NCBI RefSeq assembly: GCF_901709675.1
Contig: NC_051088.1
Coordinates: 20,064,693-20,128,692 of the forward strand
Origin: Syngnathus acus
Lineage: Eukaryota > Chordata > Actinopteri > Syngnathiformes > Syngnathidae
Direction of reading: 5' to 3'
Length of the DNA: 64,000 bases
A program made the translations under genes and the position numbers. Below the pieces are notes generated by a model. It had not been told where the DNA came from and made no database searches. It saw only the letters and a list, made by a program, of their open reading frames with translations. Below, in pieces: positions 45,952 through 58,536 of the stretch (within the stretch, counting starts at the first letter, position 1; each line of letters begins with the position of its first letter).

Positions 45952-48900
45952 TATGGAAACCACAACATCATAACAATGTGCTATTGTGATTCTGTTTGAT
46001 ATTTTGTGATCAAGACCTTAGAAATCCATTGCAATCAGATCCCTACAAATTTAAATTGATGATCCTTCCGATCAAAAATACAATGAAAGACAACTCACGA
46101 TTTTCTACCATCTGTTTGGAAAGACTCATTTATGCTGAGCGCTGTACAGTTATTTTTATTACAACAGATGTGTCAAACTTTGTTTCACATCATCCTGCTC
46201 TAATCTCAAGTGATGAATAACAGGAGTACCTCGCTGACCCACCCGTTTTCGTCATGACTGGCAAGGCAAAGTGGAGTTCTGAAAAACTCCTAATGCATCC
46301 TTGACAGGTGCCTCCACCTCAGCTAATAGTGACAGAGGAACTTCCCACACAATCAGCCACTGCATCAGTCTCCCAAACAGAGTGCCAAGATCGCAGCATG
46401 GGTGGAGTGTTGTAGAGGGCCTTTGCAAATCATGCAAGGGAGTAAGAGATGTGAGTGAAGGCTGAACGCAGCGCAGAAAACCACTTGACATTTGCTTGGC
46501 AAAGCGTGCCAAGGTGTGTGAAACGTGACGTTTACATAGCACTGCTGTCAAATAAGGGGATAACCTTTTTTCCCCTTTACATCACAATGACAGCATGTGG
46601 TCTCATAGAAAACACCACTTTTTGTGCGATATCACTTTAAAATATTAAATATTTTGTCAAATTTAAATATGTTTTAGTCAGTGGATTTGTTTCGATCTGG
46701 AACAATCTTAAATGTATAAAGATTGAACTTTGCTCTCATTTATGGGGAACTAAATAATTTGATTGAAATACCAATGGATACCTCGATAAACAAGTCCTAT
46801 TCCTTATCTACTGTTTTTAGACTTTCCCTGTTTGACAGTGAAATAAGATAATCAGTCATACCATACATGTCATACCATTGAAAATCTTAGGATTTCTTCT
46901 GTAAAGGCCACACGGCATGGATGAGATACGGACCAAAACTATACGTCCTCTACAGAAGACAAAAAGGAATTGCTGGGTCTCAGGAGGTAATATTGGGAAG
47001 ATGTGGCGAAATCAAATTTTTTTCTTTCTTTGCAGGAGAATTTGCTGTGTGCACTCCTTAATTTTCTGCCAGCACCTTGAACCGCTACATTGTTGTAGGG
47101 CAATACCCCTTGCTATATATCAAGTTTAATTAAACTCACACCAAATTTACTCTTGGTCAGAATCAGTCTTCCCTCTTGCATCACGGTAGTGAATTATTTG
47201 CCTGCAAGGCTCTGACAAGTGTTGGCAGCAAAACCAGAAAGTTTTTTTCACTCATCTTCAGCTGTCATCTCACATTTATAAATCAATCTGACGCCAGTCG
47301 GCATGTAGCCTATTGCTGTTTCATAACAGACTCGTCGTTCCTAGTCAGACTTCCTTTCTCTTTCCCTTAAGACGACCCCCACCATTGACCCCCCTTCATT
47401 GCTCCTCTATTCCTCTTTCCAGCTTCCCTCATCATTTCCCCGTTAACCATCACCCTTGATTACTTTTTGTTCTGCTCCTGCTCCACGTAACAAGCTCCCT
47501 GCTCCAAGATTATGTCAGAGAGCCTCTACTGCTGTGAAAACTAGCTGATAAAGTTAGTTAACATTTTCGTGACATTGTAATGAGAAGCAACACAATGTTT
47601 GAGGGATGTTTTCAGTCATTTGCCTGAATGAGAAGCAAGATAAAGCACACTGAAAGAGATGTGCCAATGGTGCCAGCAGTCAGCTCTCAAAGTCTCGGAA
47701 GATTGGTGGTGCAGCAGACAAGGCAGCGAATGTCTCCCTGAGGATAAAGCAGCTGAACATCTGTGTTCGGTAATGTTTCCTTAGAGTGAGGATGTTGGGC
47801 TGTGTAAGCGACTGTGTGGAGGTATCTGTATTGAAACCTGTTACATAACAGTGCCTTGATTTTAGCAGACATGCTTTTCAACCCAAATGTTTAACATTAA
47901 AATATCCATTTACTATCAACATAGTTTAATTTTGAGAATATTTAGATCATAGTGCACTGCAGAGCAAAATCACAGTATGTTTTAATATTCTAAATATTTT
48001 GTATTATATATAATCAAACCCTATTACAAGGCCAATATCAATGAACGGGTCTATTTTCAAATATTTCAGGTAAATATATAGGTATTATAGCTTTTACCTT
48101 TGGAAGAATTGTATGTATCCAACTTACTGCTGGCAATGCGGAACAAACCCTGTCACTTGTCATACAGGGAAAAAACAGCCCGGACAATAGTATGTGATAC
48201 CCCGCAGCACCCAACACTGCAAATATGTTTTTAGAACTCTTATTATGAATTTTTTTTTTTTGGCTGGAAAAAATCCGCAATGCAGTGTCGCGATAAACGA
48301 AGTAGCGAGGGATCACTATATATATATATATACGTATATAGTGTGTGGAGATGTGAACATTTATATTTTTTGCAGCATATCATTTTTCCCTTCTGGACTC
48401 AGGATTTGATTAAATTCACAATCAATTTGAACTCAATTAGGTAAAGTGAAGTTCTGTTTGAATAAAACAGTCATTAATTCTCACTTAATGAATATAATTT
48501 AAAACTATTGGACTTACTTTAATTCATTTTTTCTCCTGTACTCATTTATGCCTCATCTCAGGCTTAGAATGTAGGAGGTTGATAATAAGGTTCACATAGA
48601 AGTGGATATAGTTACCGCACACATCCAGGAGGCTGCAAAAAGCTGCTGTTTGTGCTAGTGATCAAGTGAAAGTCGGCGGGAAAGAGTTGGCATTCACTAC
48701 AGTGTTTTTTTCCTCAATCTAGTAGTTTTTTATTGTCATTTGATATTAAATAACTATACAATCAAGATACATTTCCATGATTAAACTGATTTACTAATTG
48801 ACTCACTCAATATGAACTAATCGCTTCACAGGCAGTAACTTCCACTATGAGAAGAATCCTACTTTGACCTCTTGTTTTGGGGTCTTTCTTATGGCTGCTA

Positions 48901-51112
48901 TCCATTTACAACACCTTGGTTCTTGTTTTGGTGGTCTTTTCAGTGCTCGTCACTTCTTTTGTCCCTGTCGCACCCCGGTTGTCTACCTTTTTCAAAGTGT
49001 GGCTTTTGTATTTAGTCAAAGGAGCGACGTGTTTTCTATTGTGCCTGATGATGATTTTCCTATCAGCACAGGACTCGCAGCGTGTCATTAATTTGGCAGA
49101 CCAGTCTATGCCAAGCTGGGCAGGCCAGCGCAGCAGAAGGAGTGTCTTGGTTATGTGCCTGGCGGAATGACAATGGGCTGTTTGCACTGAACATGTCCGT
49201 GGGGGGTACAGCAGTTCACCCTCTTCCATGTGATGAACCATGCATAGTCTCAAGTAAACAGCTGTTTTAGAACCTTTTGAAAGGATTATCCTTTTTTTCT
49301 TTCAATTCCAGAACCAACACAGTATTGTACCATGAACATTGGTGATGAGCAATGTGAACAATGACGTCCAAATTCAAAGGTGTTTTATAAAAACAGCAGA
49401 TTTCCTTGCAATATTTACCTCACTCGTGCAATGTTCCCCCAGTGATGTATTACCCTGGCAGGCCAACAGATTCTGATTCTGATTCTGAAAAATGATGACA
49501 AATCCATAGATAAACCACACTGGATTATAGACCGCTGGGTTCAAAAGATGTGCAAAAAATATCTGCTAATAGTCCAGAAATTACTGTAAACATTTTAAAC
49601 AAATAACCTGTGGATTAGACAAGGATAATGACAGAACCCCAATCATGTCATGTATGAATTGTGACATGTTTGATGGAAAAAGCACAGAACTGTGGCACAC
49701 AAACAAACATACTCTACAGATAAACCCAAGGTCCTGAAAACATTGCATACTAGTGCCTGAAAGTGTTAAATAAAAACATTTAGAAATGATTAAATTAGGC
49801 TGCCAGCAAGCCCAAGCATCCCTTCCCTTTCACCACTCCATTCCGCTTGGACTAGTTTGGAGTCCTTCCCCTTTTCTAAAGTCAATCTGAAATACAAATT
49901 AATCTGGTCATCCTTTCTTCTCCCGATAGTCATTGGTACTTTTACACAAACCCTTATTCAATTCATGTGGCTTGACCTCCGCTGCCAAACATTCTGTTTG
50001 TGACCCAGAATATCGATTTCTTTAATTAACAATTACGCGGAAGCTTCAGGCTTTCTGCTGTGCACACATGCTGCAGCTCACAGGTTGGAACCTTTTATAA
50101 TAACTTTAGTACCAGCACTTTTACTCTTGGGTAATCAATGTGATTATTATTTATACAGTGCCCAGGCCCCTGCGGATGCTCAAACCTGCACACATTTTCA
50201 CATAAAAATACAATCAGTCCAGCTCACATGGGAATAGTCAGGCACTTTCAGACACACATACACACTGCAAAGGTACCTTGCAGGTGTCTCTGTCGACTTC
50301 AGAGGTAATTACAAGTGCCACGAAGGAAAATGGGGACAAACCCAAGACGATGTTGTAGGCAGAGCTGTCACAGGCCTGCAGACAAAACCAATAAATATCT
50401 TTTTTGGGCCCTGCAATTAAGCAACAGGTTCAAACTTTGGCCAGGGAAGGAGGAAGATGTTGTTTACTACATCATTGGGACTGCCTGCACAGTCCTTACT
50501 TAGGATGTAGATGACATTGTTTGATGTGACATTCTCTGATTTCCATGCAAGTTATTGATGGCAGCAGGTCAACACTGGAGATGAAGGATAGCATAGAATG
50601 GTTTTCTTTGGACATCTTTTATTTGAACCATCAGGGTTTTATGTATGCATGCAAGTACATGATTTTCTGTAGAGAGAAAATGCCCTCAATGTCCACAGGG
50701 TTCAGGAATGCGAGGGTGGAGGTGATTGATGTTCCTCTTTCTGCCACACATCACTCCTGATTGCCTTGCAGCAATGCCAGCCAGTGTGGCTGACAAAAAC
50801 AGATCCACGGCTCTGTGCACTGTCCCTGTTGAATCTGTCCCCCTTCATTGTTGCCTTTGATTCACCCCCCGACATACACACACACACACACAAAGCTGCT
50901 GTGTTTAAATTTGTGACAAAGAAATAGAGAGAAAGAGAGAGCGAAAAGGTTACTTAAAAAGTGTATTCTGATTACTTTTAATTACTATTGGATTTCTGTA
51001 GTAACAAATATATTTTAAAAAGATATCAAAATACTTATTAGGGCTGTCAAATTCAAGCATTTATGTCACGGATATATATATATTTTTTAAAGCATTAGTA
51101 AAATCTATTTAT
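45952..51112. other. Gene desert, mostly unique
   Basis: No gene recognised. A (TA)n tract with a CGTA centre lies at 48316-48341, a short CTGATT array that could be a LINE tail at about 49471-49488, and a (CA)n run at 50876-50892. The words TTAGGGCTGTCAAATT at 51038 resemble a hAT end but have no partner. Frames at 46252-46551, 48877-49170 and 48906-49253 are open without resemblance to known proteins. Confidence 0.4.
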
Positions 51113-51290
51113 GGAACACTCGAAATTGCCCGAAGGTGTGGGTGCTGATGTTTGTTTATATTTGTCTGCCCTGCAATTGTCTGGCAACCAGTTCAGGGTG
51201 TCTGACCTACTGCCCAAAGTCAGTTAGGATAGGCCTCCAGCACGCCCGCAACACTCGTGAGGGGCGGTTTAGAAAATGGACGGATGGATG
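51113..51290 (+). mobile_element. tRNA-derived SINE, 5'-truncated
   Basis: AACACTCGAAATTGCCCGAAG, GTCTGGCAACCAGTTCAGGG, GGCCTCCAGCACGCCCGC and GCGGTTTAGAAAATGGACGG match the 3' half of the SINE body and tail. A few bases are missing between GTGAGG and GCGGTT. Confidence 0.85.
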
Positions 51291-52283
51291 TGGATTACTT
51301 TGCAGGATTACATTTTTATCGTTGCGAGAAGATGCTGCAGTCAAGTCTTCGTCCGTTATCAAACAATTTATCCAAATATCCATTACTGGAAAATGAATTG
51401 AACAACTGGTATAAAAGACAGTAGTGGTATCGATAAACATACACACACACGAAGGCACACACACACACATCTTTCTTTATGGTGAAATACGGCTTTGAGA
51501 CCAAAGAACGAGGCCCGCTGTGTTTTTGCTGTCTTTGCATTATTTATTTTTTGAATGTAGCAAGCTAAATTTAGATTTTGACACACATAATCATGAGGCA
51601 TTTAGAAGATATCATCTGGGTAGCATGATAGCTCTTTAGCGAGATACACTTGTTTACTTCGCATTACTTGTGGCAGCGAGGAAGGTGGCGGAGAGGGGCG
51701 AGGCAGCCCCCTACAGAGCCGACACCTGACTAATTCTATGCAGTCATTCAAACGACATTCTCCTTTGGTTCACTTGCTGACAACCACCTACTGAGCCTGT
51801 TCACAGAGGAGCATCTCTATGAAAATTGGCAAATATCTTTGAAAAAGGACAATTGGCACTAAATCAAGTATATTTAGAAGCTTTTTATGGCGGGAGGGGA
51901 AAATGATTCAACTTTAACTGATCAAGATGCAGCTGCATACTATATTGTAGGGTGGAGTGGTACTCATTTTTAGCTCTGGAGTTTCAGGCCCGCCTGCTTT
52001 CTACAATCTCCAGCTTGGCCACGTTTCTGAATCCACCTTTGACCCTGTTGCTGCTTAGCACAGCCGTTTTGGTTGCTAATGCCGCCCTCCACCACATTTT
52101 CCTCCTCCACCTGTTTTCCTTGACATTGTTTATAATTACTTGTTCGATTATCCACTTTTGTTAGAGTGAATTGTGTGACACGCAAGGCAGAAACATTTAC
52201 TAAGAACGTGAAGCTTAATGGTACGGTCAAAATTAATTTGCTGTCATTCGAGTGGTCAGTGTGTATCAGAAATAAAAGTGCAA
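51291..52283. other. No gene seen
   Basis: Unique-looking; a GC-rich patch at 51675-51725 (GGCGGAGAGGGGCGAGG) has no recognisable content. (CA)n at 51439-51470. Confidence 0.45.
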
Positions 52284-52670
52284 ACATCAATGGCATTTCA
52301 TTCCCTGAATCATGGTGTAAGATCAGATCAAGCCTGGCCAACAACTGTTGTTCTGCTACAGACATCAGATCAGGCAGCTCTGTGCCCACAACAGAACCCA
52401 CCTTCCTCACTAGTTTGTCCAGGCGGGAAACATCCCTCTTCTTGATGCTGCTCCCCCAGCACACCACGGCAAAGAAGAGGGTGCTCGCCACCACAGAACG
52501 ATAAAAAATCTACAGCATCTCATCGCAGACATTGAAGGACGCCAACCGCCTGAGGTGTCCTTCAATGTCTGCAATGTGATACCGATGTTTTATCGTACAT
52601 TTAACTCTTTTCAGATCCAAGCTGTTGTTGTAATATAGAAGACTGATCAGATCAAATTTTTGCTTTGCTT
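52284..52670 (-). pseudogene. LINE reverse transcriptase remnant, thumb region
   Basis: The minus strand encodes LRRLASFNVCDEML, then a TAG stop at 52512-52510, then IFYRSVVASTLFFAVVCWGS and RLDKLVRKVGSVVG, followed by a diverging LMSVAEQQLLARLDLIL. This is the C-terminal part of an L2/Rex-like non-LTR retrotransposon polymerase, which in intact copies continues to MDNxxHPLH. Palm motifs are missing on the upstream side. A 16-bp inverted repeat (arms 52525-52540 and 52557-52572) lies within the coding remnant and is probably accidental. Confidence 0.85.
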
Positions 52671-52864
52671 CACAAAGGGGCGCGGTGCGGGCCATCCCGC
52701 CTGGTGCTTGGTGGGCTATTGTCATTTCTTATTTCATTTTGCACTTGATGCGACCAGCAGGCTATCCAAAAATTTAGCACTTTGAGTGGCCACTTCAGGT
52801 GTCCCATGCATGGAGCTTTCTGAAACTTTATCATTTGCACATGGATGCCTCCAAGGCGACTTCC
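52671..52864. other. No feature seen
   Basis: A short GC-rich patch (GGGGCGCGGTGCGGGCC, 52678-52694) adjoins the LINE remnant and may belong to it. Confidence 0.35.
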
Positions 52865-53281
52865 TCAGCTGGCTAACTGAAAATTAAGCACCGCGAGCGC
52901 CCTCCTCCTCCAATTACATGCTCGCTCACCCCACACTGCACCAACCGATAGGCAGCTATGACTCGCCGTCGGAGGGCCACCCACAGGCAGGCCTCGCACC
53001 GGGACTCTGCTTTGGATCTCACCACCTTTTTGGCATCCATTCTCTACCCATGGCAATGGAACTGGATGCTCCGCGAGCCTGCAGCCGGTATTCCGGCAAG
53101 CACCACTATGCTTATCTCGAAGATTGTCACGCAACTTTAAAAATGCAGCCTGTAACCTAAATCTGGAACCTTCCAAGCCATAGTATGATCTCAAGGACTC
53201 ATCATTGTCGTTGTTCTCATCTCCTGTTGCCATAGTTGTTAAAAACACTGCTTGATCGTGTTTGGGATCTGTAATATCCAA
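52865..53281 (-). CDS. Unrecognised 138-codon ORF in a GC-rich patch
   Basis: I do not recognise this frame. It begins MDITDPKHDQAVFLTTMATG, carries an acidic run (ENNDNDES) near residue 22, a basic stretch (FRLQAAFLKLRDNLRDKH) near residues 41-58, and ends with a tryptophan/arginine-rich tail (CNWRRRALAV). The block is more GC- and CpG-rich than the desert around it. Overlapping frames on the plus strand are also open, which weakens the case for coding. No splice signals or polyadenylation signal stand out. It lies beside a LINE remnant and could be an unfamiliar transposon piece, a chance ORF or conserved non-coding DNA. Confidence 0.15.
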   Translation of the reverse strand: MDITDPKHDQAVFLTTMATGDENNDNDESLRSYYGLEGSRFRLQAAFLKLRDNLRDKHSGACRNTGCRLAEHPVPLPWVENGCQKGGEIQSRVPVRGLPVGGPPTASHSCLSVGAVWGERACNWRRRALAVLNFQLAS

Positions 53282-54341
53282 TATCCTTTCCAGCTAGGAA
53301 AATCATAGAATTATGTGTCCTTTTCATCAAAGTAAATTGTGAATTCACTTTCACTGCTCTTGCTAATAAATCCTTGGCCTGCTGCTGTGACTATACAGCC
53401 AGGATGTCTACATAAGTGAATGTACTGGACACGGGTGTCAGTTACGTAATCTCCGGAGTTCTAATAGTGGCATGCAGGACGCAACCGTTTTGTTTTGAAA
53501 GAAGAGAAAGTGTTGTGGTAGGAGTGAATGTAGAAAATATAAGGAATACCCAACATGAAATTTAGAATGTAGTATTGATAGATTAATTGACAATGGCAAG
53601 TAGGGTGGATGAACCTTTGGTAGAGGTGGCAGCAATGCAATGCAATCCACTTAAAACCAGCTATGCTCCTTGTCTATCTCGACCATAAAAGGGTTAGCAG
53701 ACATCAGTAATCGTGCAAAAGAAAACATTCCAGCAAAATGAATTGGACCATTTTTTTATATTAGCCAATCTATGCAGGATAAAAGCTCCCTCTCAAGACA
53801 CAGAGCATATGACTTAAGAGTAGTTGCCATGACAACCCTGCAAAAGAATGACAATGTAATTCAACCATGTAATACTAAGAATTAGATGTGAAGGATTTTT
53901 ATTCCGACCACAAAAAGCAATATAAAAGATACACCAAGTTATTTTTTGCCACACGGGTTTTGTTACCTAAGGAAACTAAAATACCTGGCCTCGCCCTCAT
54001 AGTTTTCAAATATTGTGATACTGTCATTCCATGTGTTTTAAATGGCTAACACCCACAATGGTGGACGTGGGCAGTGCTTTATTTAAATAGCTCGGCTGCT
54101 GTCTATTCACTGCTTTGCAAATTCAGGGAAGCCACGAACATAATTTGATTGGTGTCCCTGGAGAAGTGACAGTAAGACTGTGTTGTTTGAAAAAATGACA
54201 AGATGGCTATATATTTGAAAGGTTCTGCAGCTTTGTGTGTAAAGAATAAAAAACAGGGAAGAAAGGACACAGCCCTCGGGAAGAGCCTGTATTTGTGCAT
54301 ATATCTGAGAACTTGTGTACATTCACAAAATTCTGTTGCAA
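53282..54341. other. No gene seen
   Basis: Unique-looking AT-rich sequence. Confidence 0.45.
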
Positions 54342-54470
54342 TATTCATCGTGACTTTGAACCGTCCTTGATCTGGTCCCTTACCTTACCTTTGTCATTTG
54401 TGACCCTTCCAGGGGCAAAAAGCCCCAGACAAGTTAGCTCCTAGTATCATTAGGACACTCAAACCCCTTC
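54342..54470 (-). mobile_element. RTE-like LINE 5' region fragment
   Basis: On the minus strand GGGGTTTGAGTGTCCTAATG, GATACTAGGAGCTAACTTGT, CTGGGGCTTTTTGCCCCTGG and GGGACCAGATCAAGGACGG follow the 5' leader of a fish non-LTR element. A related leader, on the plus strand, begins at 62310. Confidence 0.6.
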
Positions 54471-55040
54471 ACCAAAATAAATGAAATATACTTGAAATAC
54501 ACATGGAAAAATCACTACATTGTGGCAGAAATAAAAATTGCATCTGTATTCTGTGCCTGACTACCAACAAGTGAGGCAAGACACAAGAGCTCTACTTTTT
54601 AGTGTTTTTTGCACACACACACACACGCACACATACACGCGTAGGTGCATATAGCTGTGGGTTCGGTGATGTAGAGAAGAAAACTGTTTTGCCCACCCAC
54701 TACAGACAGATAAGATAATCAAAAGTAACATATTGAAGTGTCATTATGGAGCTAGGTGATGTAAATTCCTGGTTGAAATCGGAGTGAGACTAAATAAGCA
54801 AAAGTGCATCATCCCGTTTCCCATTTCGGCAAGTCGTGTTAACAGTGCATGAAATGAAATTGTGATGAATGGTGCCAATGTACTAGCCAATATATAAAAA
54901 AAAAAAACTCCCACAATAAATTCTTGTGCAAAACAGCTTTTAATACAACGCAGAGCAGTTCTATTGTTATGCAAACTACACAGAATTTTTAAAAAGTCAA
55001 ATAAACACCATTTCAATGAAGTCGCAATGAAGCACATATG
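54471..55040. other. No gene seen; (CA)n run
   Basis: (CA)n with ACGC variants at 54612-54638; A-run at 54897-54907. Confidence 0.45.
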
Positions 55041-55100
55041 GTAAATGGGTTGTACTTGTATAGCGCTTTTTCTACATTTAGTACTCAAAGCGCTTTATCC
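55041..55100 (-). mobile_element. Fragment of the second SINE family
   Basis: GTAAATGGGTTGTACTTGTA, TAGCGCTTTTTCTAC and CTCAAAGCGCTTTATCC correspond to the 3' module of the element at 25328-25522, in the same orientation. Confidence 0.7.
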
Positions 55101-56085
55101 CCTTGCTTTGGAAATACAGACTGTAAATGGGATTTGAATGTGTCCACAAATGCATGAAAAACATTTCTGAAATTCTGTTGAGGACAACTGGACCCATCAC
55201 ATCTTTCAAAAAACGCATAAAGGAAAATGATTGCACCCCTTCAAGAGAAAACCTCTGTAGGAAAATGACAGACCTGGCACTTTTTTCTTATTTTATTAAA
55301 ATGATTCTGAATTGAGCAAACAAACAGCAACCATAAAAATCATGAATGTGCACATTTGACCAAGACGAATGTTGTTGAAACTGCATTGTCAATATTCTGT
55401 CATATCAAAGTGTTTTGTCTAAGCAGAGTTTTGTCTTTTAGTTCACTATGAGAAGATGGAGAGCAGACGAAATGTAATGGGGGTCACGAGCCCATAATGT
55501 TAACGTACCAATGTGTTGCTTTCGGCTTTGCTTTCAGAAACTAGTGGTATTTTACCGCTCCATAAAACCTTCCATGGTTACTTGCCAGTGGGTTCACATC
55601 TCGGTATTTTGCGCATGCACACACAAACACTCACTGTAGGTCATACATACGACATACCTGTCGAGGCAATAGGATGAAATTACAGTTCTTACACAGCCCT
55701 TGGTCCTGTGCCTGGTCAAACCGATTGTCCCTGACATTGTGCATCAGTGCACATTTGTGAGCGCCCATATCCACAAGATTGTTTGTGACAAAGACTCCAA
55801 GAAAAGTGGGTGACCCTCACTTGCGTTGAATAACAAGTAAGACTGTTGTTTCCTTCTACTTTGTTTTTCATTGCAAGGAGATAAAAGGGAAACGTGGCAA
55901 CTAATCTGAGAAGGGAGCTGTCATTGTATGAAGCCTGTGCATTTTGCTTATGATTTATCCTACTCAGAAAATCCTCAGATAATCAGATTTGAATTTAGAA
56001 AAAGAACATAAGGTGGTTATCTAAACAGATGATAGGTATTCAAATTTTGACACCGGTTTACCATATCCTCGTTACAACAGGGTGT

Positions 56086-56086
<1 letters not shown>
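55101..56086. other. No gene seen
   Basis: Unique-looking. Confidence 0.45.
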
Positions 56087-56120
<34 letters not shown>

Positions 56121-56230
56121 TTTATTGATCCCCAGGGGTGGGGAAATTCAGGCCCCAGCAGTATCCATACCACAGAGTGGGTATACAAAAGACACAGATG
56201 GCATGAGCGCAACTCAATAGGCTCTCATAA
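56087..56230 (-). mobile_element. L2-like LINE 3' end with (ATTG)n tail
   Basis: On the minus strand GAATTTCCCCACCCCTGGGG, ATCAATAAATATTCAATCAA is the classic 3' end of L2-like LINEs, followed by a CAAT-repeat tail at 56117-56089. The upstream body is higher in coordinate. Confidence 0.8.
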
Positions 56231-56700
56231 GGCTGCCACACAACGGCGCCACAAAGAAAGTCAGAAAGTGCACAAGATAAAAGCCATCAAAGCAAAAACA
56301 AAGCTAAAAGACAAAGGAAAAAAAGTAACAGCGGCCAACCAGCACCCCTCAATACAAGAGAACACCCCAAAACACACAAAATAGCCTCCACGGGGTCCAT
56401 AGACAGGTGTAAGGGCAGTCCAGTTCAACGGCGCCCAATGGACCGTGGTCGTGAATTGGTGAAAAACACAAAGCAGGCAAACGTGTGAGCAGCGTCCTGG
56501 GCACCCAGTCGGGTGCACGTGCAGATGGTCACCACGGGGCTAGCATGGCGAAAGTCGTTGGTTCCGACGAGCACGAGGGAGCGGACTCCCCACAGGGGTA
56601 ACAGGGGTAACACAGAAAAACCCCGAAACTTGACCACTTCAGTAATCGACATATGTTTGAAGCAAAATGTCGGAAAATCTTTGCCTCTGATCTCGAACAA
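56231..56700 (-). mobile_element. Possible body of the same LINE 3' UTR
   Basis: A GC-richer block that continues upstream of the LINE tail and has no independent identity. Minus-strand frames (for example VLVGTNDFRHASPVVTICTC) are open but not recognised as reverse transcriptase. Assignment to the LINE is by adjacency only. Confidence 0.35.
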
Positions 56701-57349
56701 AGCTTTGAAATTCAACCCGACTCACACAACATTTGTAAACAAAATACTGTACAGTTTGTGTTTTGGTCACATGCCATTTGTTGGCATTAGTTGCCCTTGT
56801 GATCCCCGACAGCGGTCATGTGCAGTGCGCTTCCGGAAAGCTACACCCGCGAGACCACAAAATGATGGGGGTTCATGCTGAAGAGTTGCATTCAAGCAAT
56901 AATAACCATGTAAAAAGAGAGCCACTGTATGTGTGAACAATAGCCATCCCTTCTTTTCACTTTGATTCGCTTTTGGAACATCATTTCTGGGACATTAGCT
57001 CTTTTACCATGAGTATGTTTTGTGTTTAAATATTGTTATTTTGTCATGTTGGATTCATGTCAAGATATTATTTTGTCTTTTAAATGTACGACTGTCAAGC
57101 GCCGCATATGGACCCATAAGGCTATGCTCCAAGCTTTTGCTATACTGTAATATCATTGTTTTTTGTCGTTTTATGGTTTTATTTCACCCGTAAAATATGA
57201 GAAAGCGTGAGTATATTTTTCATTCACTCACACAAATGTGACTAGTAAGTCTATAGATTTTTTTTCCATTAAATATAATTATATTTTTGTTGTTGACACT
57301 TCTCCTCCAATGAATTGAAATGTAAATATTTTTATCATCTAAACGCCGG
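56701..57349. other. No gene seen
   Basis: Unique-looking; a CpG-containing patch at 56800-56860. Confidence 0.4.
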
Positions 57350-57866
57350 TATGTGACCACTGCCTCCTCTACACCCCTGTCAGCTCTCTATGTCAACTGC
57401 AGTGGATCAAGGTGGTATTAAATATGGAATAATAAACTTGCAGTTTTAATGATCTTCTTAAAAGTTTTCATCACGAAAAAAGACACAGCTACAGGCCTGA
57501 AATCATTAAGTGCTTTTGGTGAACCAGTCTTTAATGGAACCATAATTAAATGTTTCCAAAGCTAGGGTACTTTATGCAGCTCAAGAGGCAATAAAAAAAA
57601 TAAAATAGAAAATGCTGCTCAGCTGAACCAAACTGTTTTTCAGTACTCTGCTACCTTTCTTGTCAGGTACAATATTCTTAGCATTACTTTCTTTAAAACG
57701 ATTTGCCATGTCATTTACATAAACAGAATAAGGTGACTGAAAGTTGTAAATGGACTGGCTGACGGCAAAAGATGTGCAGACATAAAATTATTGAGTGCAG
57801 ACTTGAAGTCCACAAAGAGGCATAGGTCCCCACACCCTGGAGGTGTTCCAGGATGAAGTGCAAATC
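57350..57866 (-). pseudogene. Rex/L2-like LINE reverse transcriptase remnant, domains permuted
   Basis: Two recognisable parts of one type of polymerase lie here. Reading the minus strand from 57866: LHFILEHLQGVGTYA and, after a frameshift, LFVDFKSALN, which is palm motif A with its catalytic aspartate. Next, at lower coordinates, come KKGSRVLKNSLVQLSSIFY, VPLKTGSPKALNDFRPVAV, VMKTFKKIIKT, HLDPLQ and RADRGVEEAV. In an intact element the second set precedes the first. Several stops and shifts break both. The order implies two head-to-tail fragments or a rearranged copy. Confidence 0.8.
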
Positions 57867-58536
57867 ACGTCAAAATCGCTTAAGAATTTAATGAGTTATA
57901 ATAAACTGAGTCAAACTCGTCTACCTATCTATGACCTCGGGTTGGGTTACAAACATCTGACATTCAACGACTACCTACGGCCCGGGGTCAGCGATGATTT
58001 CACCAGCAGCCTGACAAAAGCAAGCGGTTCGTGTTGATGAACAAAGCCCCAGCTTCGAAGCTCGTCTTCCCCAATTGATTATGAGGGACTCGGGCCAGGC
58101 TTATCCGCCCCCTGTTCGCTTCATTCTTCCACGCCTTTGAAGGGATTCAAGGCCCATTCTAAGACAGAGAACAAGTCGCGGGTCAACTCCATGAAAGTAA
58201 ACTAATTGCGAGAGTTACACAACCCACTCCCTGAGCTGTCATCTTATCGTGGTAGCGGGGTTTGTGTGCCCCCATGAGTTGTCTGGAGCGTTATGGTTCA
58301 CATATTGGATTTCAATATGGAAATGTTGAGAAGCTCTGAAAGAAAATTATCCTTAGAAGACATGGACAACATACTAGAGGAGTGTTATGGAATTGGACTT
58401 GAGCCTGAACAGCTCTAGAGATATAAATGAGTGATGAAACTCGGGAGGCTCAGCAAAGAAGCTGAGAAACAGGTAAACCAATAATGTAATGTAATCATGG
58501 TCAAAGACCTGTGGTTGCTACCAAATTGGGCTAAAA
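57867..58536. other. No gene recognised
   Basis: A 64-codon plus-strand frame at 57843-58037 and phrases further on look protein-like but match no family I know. The sequence may be LINE-associated because it adjoins one. Confidence 0.35.

Noticed and set aside
46252-46551. 99-codon minus-strand ORF with ordinary composition
   Set aside because: No family recognised, no exon signals, and a desert location; more likely chance or conserved non-coding DNA.
48877-49170. Hydrophobic 97-codon ORF resembling a membrane protein
   Set aside because: An equally long frame is open on the other strand and T-rich DNA gives hydrophobic residues by chance; no family or splice context.
52525-52572. 16-bp perfect inverted repeat with 16-bp loop, possible microRNA-like hairpin
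   Set aside because: It lies inside LINE coding sequence, and both arms encode expected residues of the polymerase or its antisense; too short for a precursor hairpin.
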